A stretch of 11,748 bases of DNA from Saprospiraceae bacterium (GTDB taxonomy: Bacteria > Bacteroidota > Bacteroidia > Chitinophagales > Saprospiraceae): positions 1 through 11,748 of the forward strand of contig JACMLK010000017.1 in the NCBI GenBank assembly GCA_014379665.1. Direction: 5' to 3'. The notes below the pieces were generated by a model. The model saw nothing but the letters and a program-made list of their open reading frames with translations. It had not been told where the DNA came from and did no database searches. The position numbers and the translations under genes were made by a program. Positions 8,101 through 11,748 of this stretch are shown here, one piece after another. Position 1 is the stretch's first letter. Every line of letters begins with the position of its first letter.

Positions 8101-9768
8101 GTCATTACCTGGTCAGGTCCCGGAGTGAATGCATCGACAGGAATATTCAATCCAAATGTGGCAGGCGTTGGTACCCACACCATTAAGGTGTCATTGGTGG
8201 ATGGTACGTGTACCAAGGATACTACCATGAAAATCACCATTATTGCTAAGCCGGTTTCCACCTTTACAGGACTTACAAATATATGCATTACGGACAATTA
8301 TGAAGTGACGTACACCGGTACGGCAAATCTGCCGCTCAACTGGCAGCTCCCTAATGGTGTTACTGTTGCGCCTGTTTCAGGTCAACCAAATAAATATAAA
8401 ATCACTTTTCCATCCGTAGGTAGTTATACTATAGGATTAATTTCAGGAAATTCGAATTGTGTTTCAGATCCGGTGACTTTAAATGTTAAGGTAGATCCAG
8501 AACTTGTGCCGGTATTAATCACCTGTCAGCAAACCACTACAAGCATTAATTTTCTCTGGAATGATATTAACTGTGCATCTCTGTATGAAGTTAAAATCAA
8601 TATGGTAAGTAAAGGAAATCAGGGAGCCTTAAGTTATTTTATAAGTAATTTAATGGTAGGTGAAAAAGTTGAAATAGAAATAATACCGATTTCAGAATGT
8701 GCATGTCCTGCCATACCTATTTCAAAAATATGTGAAGCCAAACAATGTCCTGTTATTGATATAGCACTTTCAACTCCTTTCAGTTCGTTTTGTCATGGAA
8801 CTAATACAAGTCCTTTCCAGTTGACATCAGTAGCTGTTGGATCGGGTGGCACAGGAATTGGCAGTTGGTCAGGTCAGGGTGTTTCCAATACCGGATTATT
8901 CAATCCTGTGGGCCTTAGTGCTGGTAACTACAAACTTTTTTACTCATTCAACGAAGAGAGTTGTGATTATTTAGACAGTATTTCTATAACCATCTTTGAC
9001 AATCCAACTGTGGCAGTGACACCTACACAGCCAGATTGTTTTCTGTCCAATTTTGGAGAAGCAACTGTCACTACGACAAATGGCAATGGCCCCTATATAT
9101 ATTTGTTAAATGGAAGTAATGTGACACCGCCATTACAAAATCTGGCACCAGCTTCCTATCAATTGCAGGTAACAGATGTAAATAAATGTACTGCCACGAC
9201 GTCTTTCAATATTGTATCTTCATCTGAACCTTCCATGACACTGACCGGAAATACTCAAATTCTCACCGGGCAACCTACTGAAATATCTGTAAATATTACG
9301 GGTTTGACTGCTCCTATTGACTCCATTGTCTGGGTTGATTCCAAAGGCAATGTGGAGTGCAGAGGATCTGACTGCCTGAAAGTAAAAGTATCACCTCTCG
9401 TGGATGAAACATATTGTGTCACTGTTTACTACAATAATGAATGCCAGATTTCTGAATGTGTGGCCATTGTTGTTCAAAAAGTGATAGTAATTACAATACC
9501 AAACGTATTCACTCCTGATGGAAATAATGCCACATTTTTTGTAGCAGGATTTCCCAACATAAAGACGATCAAGTCAATGAGTATTTTTGACAGATGGGGC
9601 AATCTGATGTTCACCAAAGAGAATATACCAGCGGGTGACCCCTCACAGGGTTGGGATGGAAAATTAAATGCAGCAAAAGTGACTCCGGGTGTTTATGTTT
9701 ATAAAATTGAATTGGAAACTTTGGAGGGTAAAATTGAATTTTTTGCAGGAGATATAACCGTCCTGTAA
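2101..9768 (+). CDS. Giant secreted multidomain surface protein with SdrD-B repeats, PKD-like super-repeats and a T9SS type B (CHU_C) sorting domain
   Basis: This is a probable cell-surface adhesin or structural protein of about 2,555 residues. I prefer the ATG at 2101 because it gives a compact signal peptide (short basic n-region, Phe/Ile-rich core, cleavage after SSAQ at residue 25); an in-frame TTG at 2059 would add 14 residues. Order by residue: degenerate leader domain (26-126), seven SdrD-B-like repeats (127-990), a Cys-rich PPC-like module (991-1139), PKD-like and unassigned Cys-containing domains (1140-1536), composite super-repeats (1537-2301), a SprB-like repeat (2302-2377), one more beta domain, and a CHU_C-type C-terminus (2466-2555). 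The C-terminal domain implies Sec export, outer-membrane transit by the type IX system and surface attachment or release. No catalytic domain is visible. Only the family of each module is supported; the ligand is unknown. A strong terminator directly downstream suggests it is monocistronic. Confidence 0.9.
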   Translation: MYSFTKSIFLFIFFNIFMVFCSSAQTDVVVTTYEDLNGNGVMNGGEPTNIVVPQLWEDTEPNGSYEFLVPIPFIGGQFSNVPDGNYELRYPSPSGGYILLTPASGAHQFIVNGTTINRSAGYYVTVTIGNFVWEDLNGNGIQNAEPGIVGVNIDLNGTTGLGVPVSLFTSSGAGGAYSFTGLEPGDYTITFALPSANHFFTEPDATGDTNDSDADQLTGDAPQITVLSGDVITHIDAGMYIGSTISDFVWEDINGNGIQNAEPGINGVTVNLSGNDGAGNPVNLNDVTAGGGLYSFTDVPPGNYTVNFTLPSANHFFTEPDATVDTNDSDANQVSGDAPAVTIISDDIITNIDAGMYIGATISDFVWEDLNGNGIQDGGEPGFPGINVTLSGTDGAGNPVNLGPIATNGAGNYIFDDLPPGTYTISFALPTVNHYFSLADQTIDTNDSDPNPATGTTPSVTLISNQDVNNVDAGIFEAVTIGDYVWEDTNGNGIQDGGEPSLNGVTITITTSLGGPVTRANGTPATPVISGPAGAYVFNTLRPGQYIVTFSAFAGYFRTTQGAGGPTVDSDADVNTGATSIITTMSGDDNEDIDGGYFRAGTIGDFTWIDFDGDGIQNDPNPLGGVNITLTDDLGNPVNNALGFPVGPLASNGAGAYSFTNLRPGTYKLTFTAPAGYYPTRYNASGGANDATDADDDSDADQGNGNMTFDIDIVSGETETGIDAGFYQPFTIGNFVWHDADADGIQDGGEPGLAGIQVTLIPIGGPSTDVNNNALVPEVTDAAGFYQFMNIRPGEYDINVAAPPMWFFSDIDAGGDNVDSDFNNAGNLPDKVQFNSGEVFDNYDAGLYKNIEIIGTVWIEQDDDGFQSMTEFGAMGVQVEIFSVPGGVLGGTSVTNAMGQYTFSVKPGDYFITIGSGNFGPGNPLNGVISCSPTFDPSNDVDLDDNGDGPDPGPVVTTTIQFRCGEEPGADGVTNETIDFCFHFDCGAQNSLAAPSCALVMDTICDLNILDVGCATMPSPPLVGPAPSPLCEGNGAPHNMSWFAFIAGTGNYDIEIVPGGCTPGAGGALGMQAGVYTDCTFSESIFCRADCFTGPILINSSVLIPGNTYYFWFDGCSGSVCSYEINVLGTFQQYTLPEPTDVVCVSPVCSPVCPDTDLSFEVNSGFTNLTADFRWKVTSPSGIVTYIQTTMNTLDFTVTELGIYTFAIEDIRNKCYTTTAKPFTTIEVKHPDDENFGLVTLCPEEIPGYNGPTMDASGNTDPNGDNSHGWQDPAYNFILGLNTTTINPNGPGCIYDQQMTLAAFPVSPPNMMRLKLCENEFPIEVGGIFFTDGTDLIELRVDDANGCDSIIMLEIFNLYVDDLQFTEQGCVPGGFQLYFEYFLPSYPGLTHLIRWKNDSGTYIDDGDPDGNPASIIVQTSGTYTIEIISMMEGKECINEYSYDLNISGVTPLTPVPTTVWDDMLCSNENIQTYTASSLDGGTQFVWTYPSNVASVSGQGTPTLQVDWGTSAGGNVCVSVANSCGQSLPYCKNIVITPLPVSGFDLDHLICIDSTASAIFNLTTTPGYIYNWTLDGGNIIAVQGSNGKDSLEVQWPDPGKKYITLQIQNNGCFSGIVRDSVDVLDSQLAPSIGCNSGSTQIEFYWTPLPGQTGANVTVITSHTGVLTGNTFLVTGLLPGVTVEIEVEHITNHPCGNVISMGSCVTQDCVPEIISIRPQDDICLDVNTSVINLKDSVVTVTTDGIYKFTGPGIIDQANGIFDPKVAGIGSHQIRFDYTTILGCISSAAFTTITIYGVPTSNFTGDNIICQDSAAIIMYTGNITSGGTFNWNFGPDVVAPGTGPGPFAVSWTTAGPKTITLTTSKNGCVSTPSNINVTVEPRIQPLIITCASIGATVLTFDWNDVANTSGFVLTLNGQPLPNTNQSVLMLNSLNTNTNYTLTVQANSINSCPGVADTMLCKTQDCPPVFLKFSIPDSTLCFAPNLPNIDIDVTVTGGLQSPNQVITWSGPGVNASTGIFNPNVAGVGTHTIKVSLVDGTCTKDTTMKITIIAKPVSTFTGLTNICITDNYEVTYTGTANLPLNWQLPNGVTVAPVSGQPNKYKITFPSVGSYTIGLISGNSNCVSDPVTLNVKVDPELVPVLITCQQTTTSINFLWNDINCASLYEVKINMVSKGNQGALSYFISNLMVGEKVEIEIIPISECACPAIPISKICEAKQCPVIDIALSTPFSSFCHGTNTSPFQLTSVAVGSGGTGIGSWSGQGVSNTGLFNPVGLSAGNYKLFYSFNEESCDYLDSISITIFDNPTVAVTPTQPDCFLSNFGEATVTTTNGNGPYIYLLNGSNVTPPLQNLAPASYQLQVTDVNKCTATTSFNIVSSSEPSMTLTGNTQILTGQPTEISVNITGLTAPIDSIVWVDSKGNVECRGSDCLKVKVSPLVDETYCVTVYYNNECQISECVAIVVQKVIVITIPNVFTPDGNNATFFVAGFPNIKTIKSMSIFDRWGNLMFTKENIPAGDPSQGWDGKLNAAKVTPGVYVYKIELETLEGKIEFFAGDITVL
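2479..5070 (+). repeat. Seven tandem SdrD-B-like (Cna-B-fold) repeats inside the giant protein
   Basis: Repeats start at 2479, 2830, 3181, 3538, 3904, 4291 and 4654. The first six are 117, 117, 119, 122, 129 and 121 residues long. Each of the first six opens with TI(G/S)(N/D)(F/Y), followed by (V/T)W, then an acidic loop (DLNGNG, DINGNG, DTNGNG, DFDGDG, DADADG), then a GV/GI strand, a central YxF(...)PGxY strand pair, a DSD or DTNDSD loop, and a DAG or DGG end. These acidic loops are the calcium-binding sites known in the SdrD-B family. Repeats 1-3 are the most alike; repeat 7 is degenerate (EQDDDG loop, different C-terminal half). A further poorly conserved copy with DLNGNG lies before repeat 1, at about 2185-2478. 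Confidence 0.88.
5071..5517 (+). other. Cys-rich PPC-like module within the giant protein
   Basis: Residues 991-1139 contain around a dozen cysteines and a pattern I associate with pre-peptidase-C-terminal-like beta sandwiches in Saprospiraceae proteins: an N-terminal Cys pair, GAPHNMSWFAFIAG in the middle, and IPGNTYYFWFDGCSG near the end, followed by a SxCSYEI strand. In such proteins this module usually sits between repeat arrays and is thought to have a structural or binding role. The assignment comes from pattern memory and is tentative. Confidence 0.45.
6709..9002 (+). repeat. Composite PKD / FN3-like super-repeat, about 255 residues, ~3.3 copies
   Basis: A three-domain unit recurs. 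Domain 1 has a W/F-S/T-G-(P/Q)-G signature followed by (T/N)G(I/L)FNP or FDP and a GxGxH or GNY strand. Domain 2 is PKD-like and opens with PxSxFxG and (L/N)IC. Domain 3 resembles fibronectin type III and closes with a C-x-T/A-K/Q-D/Q-C motif. Copies: unit A lacks domain 1 (6709-7221, ends CVTQDC); unit B is complete (7222-7986, 255 residues, ends CKTQDC); unit C is complete (7987-8748, 254 residues, ends CEAKQC); unit D has only domain 1 (about 8749-9002). Unit boundaries are set by the terminal Cys motif. Confidence 0.75.
9003..9231 (+). other. SprB-like repeat within the giant protein
   Basis: One copy of the short beta repeat found in the Flavobacterium gliding adhesin SprB and relatives. 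It shows a Cys near its start, GEATVTTTNGNGPYIYLLNG, a LAPASYQLQVTD strand and a closing KCTATTSFNI. It sits just upstream of the last beta domain and the sorting signal, a common position in type IX-secreted proteins. Confidence 0.6.
9496..9765 (+). other. CHU_C / type IX secretion type B C-terminal sorting domain
   Basis: The last 90 residues begin IPNVFTPDGNNATFF, continue with SMSIFDRWGNLMF, then GWDGK, and finish PGVYVYKIELE plus a short strand ending at the stop codon. This matches the gliding-motility-associated C-terminal domain recognised by the type IX secretion system as a type B signal. The usual NGDGxND element after the first proline is shortened here to DGNN, but the rest is intact and the domain reaches the natural C-terminus. 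Confidence 0.9.
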
Positions 9769-9791
9769 GTCCTCTAATAAAATATAATGAG

Positions 9792-9829
9792 ATTAAAACG
9801 TCCGGTGGTAACCCATCGGACGTTTTAAT
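9792..9829 (+). terminator. Strong hairpin terminator after the giant gene, possibly bidirectional
   Basis: Bases 9792-9804 are the exact reverse complement of 9817-9829 (13 pairs). The stem extends inward to 9808/9813 with four more pairs, one of them G-T, leaving a TAAC loop at 9809-9812. The stem has an A-rich 5' flank and its 3' arm ends in TTTTAATTT, so it could stop transcription from both sides. It lies 23 bases after the stop codon. Confidence 0.85.
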
Positions 9830-9863
9830 TTGTGGTATTATACAAATAATCAGACATAATTTT

Positions 9864-9871
9864 TAATTTTG
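9864..9871 (+). promoter_or_regulatory. Candidate Bacteroidota -7 promoter box for the riboswitch/receptor transcript
   Basis: TAATTTTG is an exact match to the Bacteroidota -7 consensus TAnnTTTG. It ends four bases before the first base of riboswitch helix P1 (9875), where transcription from such a box would be expected to begin. I cannot see a matching TTTG -33 box at the right distance; the nearest, at 9829-9832, is 31 bases away and overlaps the terminator arm. Confidence 0.5.
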
Positions 9872-9874
9872 CAC

Positions 9875-10065
9875 CTTATTGGTTTGTATCAGAAATAGAT
9901 GATACAATAAAAGGGAATCCGGTGCAATTTTTCAAGAGGAATGATGAGTCCGGAACTATCCCCGTAGCTGTAATTTTCAATAAAACGAAGGCAATAAACC
10001 ACTGTACAACAAAGGGGTATGGGAAGGTGCCGGAAGTGAAATAAGTCAGAAGACCTGCCAATAAG
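9875..10065 (+). ncRNA. Cobalamin riboswitch
   Basis: This is a leader aptamer that binds cobalamin and normally reduces expression of the downstream gene when vitamin is plentiful. Helix P1 is eight perfect pairs (9875-9882 with 10058-10065). A P2 hairpin of seven perfect pairs follows (9884-9890 with 9901-9907). Next come the family's conserved elements in order: AAAAGGGAA at 9909-9917, TCCGG 9918-9922 pairing with CCGGA 9950-9954 and flanked by GTGCAA, the TCCCCG and GCTGTAA core at about 9959-9973, CCACTG at 9999-10004, TGGGAAGG at 10020-10027, and the B12 box AGTCAGAAGACCTGCC at 10044-10059. The gene downstream is a BtuB-like receptor, the expected partner. A 75-codon minus-strand frame over this stretch is a shadow of the RNA. 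Confidence 0.95.
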
Positions 10066-10199
10066 TATATTTGTATGAACTTTCGGGATGAAAAGTCGGA
10101 CAAAAGAAATACGCTTTGAAGTGTACTCCTTACTAATCAGGATATGCTTATGTGTGTAAATCTGTTCGTCTGCGCATCCTTGAAGACAATAATTGTAAT
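10066..10199 (+). promoter_or_regulatory. Leader between riboswitch and receptor start: probable expression platform
   Basis: These 134 bases separate the aptamer from the likely start codon and should hold the switching structure. The best helix I can find pairs 10139-10147 with 10172-10180 (nine positions, one A-C mismatch and one G-T). No T-run follows it, so a transcriptional terminator is unlikely; control of translation, or a kissing loop with the aptamer, is more plausible. No Shine-Dalgarno motif is seen. Confidence 0.35.
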
Positions 10200-11748
10200 T
10201 TGAGCAGACAATTCTTCATTTTAATTTGCCGGTTTATCCCGATCTTAATGAGTGCGTTCCCACTTCATAGCCAATTAATTATTGATTCCATTGAAATAAA
10301 AGCTATAAGACCGTATTCTTTTGATCTCATAAATCCATCCTATCAAAAACAGGACAGCAGTCTTACTCTTTTAAAAATTACGGATATTTTAAACAGGCTT
10401 CCTGGTGGCCAAATACAGATTAGTTCCCCCGGTGGCCTGCAAACATTTTTGCATCGAGGCATGAGCACCCGCCACCTGCCGGTGATTTGGCAAGGTTTAA
10501 ATATTCAAAGTGTAATCAATAATACTTTTGATTACAATCTGATACCTGCATCACTTTTTAATGATATTACTTTTTATTCTTTTGGATCTCCGGCCATAAC
10601 CGGTAATAATGCATTTGCTGGTGCTTTTAATTTAGGTTCAAAAAATTCAGATGAATTTCTGAAGATAGGTTTAGAAACCTCCTCATTATATAATTACAGG
10701 ATCAATCTTTTGACACAGAAAAGATACGGTAATACAAGTCATACGTTTGGTACCGAATATTCCATCGAAAACAATATTTTTACTTATAAAGATGGTAATG
10801 ATTTTAAAAAGAGGACTACTACTGATTTCCACAACTTCAATATTGTGTACCGTAACCGGTTTATTATCAATCAAAAACAAGTCATCTCTCTTGATTTTTG
10901 GTGGCAAAATGCACACCGGAATATTCCTGTTAGTATTACTTCTTCCCAAACTGACCAATTACAACACGACAGGAATCTGAGATTGCACATCAATCACACC
11001 TATTTATGGGGTAAGTATAAAATAGCTGCCAACGCACATTATATGAGCGAAATCCTGAACTTCAAAACTCCGGCTGTTGATTCCCATTCAGCATCAGATA
11101 TTTACCAGATTGGTATAGAATTGACTGAAGTTTCAAAAAATGATCGACATTTCTTTTTAAAATTCAGGAAAGATATTGCAACGCCAAATTTTTATACAGA
11201 AATAAAAAACAGAAATACAGTATCTGCCGGAGTTTCAAAAAAATTAAAGCTCCATTCTAAAGTCATTGCGGGGATATCATTAAGGCAAGACATGGTAGAT
11301 AAAAAATGGTTGCCTTTCTCAGCGACCGCCCTTATTAACTATTTTAAATCCAGTCTGAGCTTTTCAAAAAATTATAATCTACCGGGTTTCAATGATCTGT
11401 ACTGGCCCAATGGTGGTGATGCTGATCTTAACGCTGAACAAATACTTCAAGCAGAATTAAGTACATGTTTCATCATTAATGAAATAAATTTTATACCAAA
11501 AGCTTATGTGAACAGAATTAGCGACTGGATTCAATGGACGCCACAGAACAATGGTATATGGACAGCAATAAATCAAAAAAAAGTTCAAAGCTCAGGTCTT
11601 GAACTTGAAATGAAACGGATATTCAGATTTGAAAAATTAATATATACTTTCTCTGCAGGTTATGCTTTTAACCGGACTTATGCCCTTGACCATTATACTG
11701 ATAAATCTCAGATCGGAAAACAACTAATTTATGTTCCTAAGCATAAGA
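10200..11748 (+). CDS. btuB: TonB-dependent outer-membrane receptor, BtuB-like vitamin B12 transporter (3' end outside window)
   Basis: The frame stays open from 10137 to the right edge. TTG at 10200 is the best start: it yields a signal peptide of about 25 residues ending SAFPLHSQ, whereas the next in-frame ATG (10248) would begin inside it. Residues about 45-150 form the plug, with ITDILNRLPGGQIQ, the LHRGMSTRHLPVIWQGLNIQS segment, a DYNLIPASLFNDI strand and AGAFNLG at its end; this pattern fits the short B12-type receptors of Bacteroidota. The beta barrel follows, including GFNDLYWPNGGDADLNAEQ at residues 396-414, a hallmark of the family. Some 516 codons are visible against roughly 600 or more expected, so the final strands are missing. 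There is no N-terminal carboxypeptidase-like or STN domain and no obvious TonB box. The cobalamin riboswitch immediately upstream makes B12 or another corrinoid the likely substrate. The symbol is by family and context. Confidence 0.88.
   Translation, partial: MSRQFFILICRFIPILMSAFPLHSQLIIDSIEIKAIRPYSFDLINPSYQKQDSSLTLLKITDILNRLPGGQIQISSPGGLQTFLHRGMSTRHLPVIWQGLNIQSVINNTFDYNLIPASLFNDITFYSFGSPAITGNNAFAGAFNLGSKNSDEFLKIGLETSSLYNYRINLLTQKRYGNTSHTFGTEYSIENNIFTYKDGNDFKKRTTTDFHNFNIVYRNRFIINQKQVISLDFWWQNAHRNIPVSITSSQTDQLQHDRNLRLHINHTYLWGKYKIAANAHYMSEILNFKTPAVDSHSASDIYQIGIELTEVSKNDRHFFLKFRKDIATPNFYTEIKNRNTVSAGVSKKLKLHSKVIAGISLRQDMVDKKWLPFSATALINYFKSSLSFSKNYNLPGFNDLYWPNGGDADLNAEQILQAELSTCFIINEINFIPKAYVNRISDWIQWTPQNNGIWTAINQKKVQSSGLELEMKRIFRFEKLIYTFSAGYAFNRTYALDHYTDKSQIGKQLIYVPKHK

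Noticed and set aside
9876..10103. 75-codon minus-strand ORF with a hydrophobic stretch
   Set aside because: It coincides almost exactly with the cobalamin riboswitch, whose paired and conserved elements explain the sequence; no upstream signals or family resemblance on the minus strand.
10686..10980. Overlapping short ORFs on both strands (90 codons minus, 77 codons plus)
   Set aside because: Both lie in other frames of the BtuB-like receptor gene, whose frame is open throughout with clear TonB-dependent receptor motifs.

Overview
The window looks like chromosomal DNA from a member of the Bacteroidota, most likely near the Saprospiraceae; this rests on family recognition only. The signs are a moderately AT-rich composition, no Shine-Dalgarno motifs before the genes, an LptF/LptG-type permease of the long Bacteroidota form, a giant secreted protein ending in a CHU_C-type (gliding-motility / type IX secretion type B) sorting domain, and a TAnnTTTG promoter element. 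All genes are on the + strand. At least two of the three appear to start with TTG.

Layout. Bases 1-138 hold the unrecognised tail of an upstream gene or spacer. Bases 139-1794 encode an LptF/LptG (YjgP/YjgQ) permease for lipopolysaccharide export. Bases 1795-2100 are AT-rich spacer with at best weak promoter-like motifs. Bases 2101-9768 (or from TTG at 2059) encode a secreted multidomain surface protein of about 2,555 residues. In order it has a signal peptide, a degenerate leader, seven SdrD-B-like calcium-binding repeats, a Cys-rich PPC-like module, PKD-like domains, a composite super-repeat of about 255 residues present in roughly three and a third copies, a SprB-like repeat and the C-terminal sorting domain. 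A very strong hairpin terminator follows at 9792-9829.

Bases 9832-10199 hold a promoter -7 element that directly abuts a well-formed cobalamin (adenosylcobalamin-type) riboswitch at 9875-10065, then a leader of about 134 nt. From 10200 to the right edge runs the N-terminal 516 codons of a TonB-dependent outer-membrane receptor of the BtuB type. The open reading frame has no stop before the window ends, so it is truncated by the window. Riboswitch and receptor together form a textbook B12-uptake control unit: high cobalamin would shut down the receptor.

The three genes appear to be independent transcription units sharing only an envelope theme (LPS export, surface adhesin or structural protein, vitamin uptake). 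I see no mobile element, CRISPR array, tRNA or rRNA. The most noteworthy things are the riboswitch, which lies in what otherwise reads as empty spacer, and the two-level repeat architecture of the giant protein. I found no convincing new multi-gene system.
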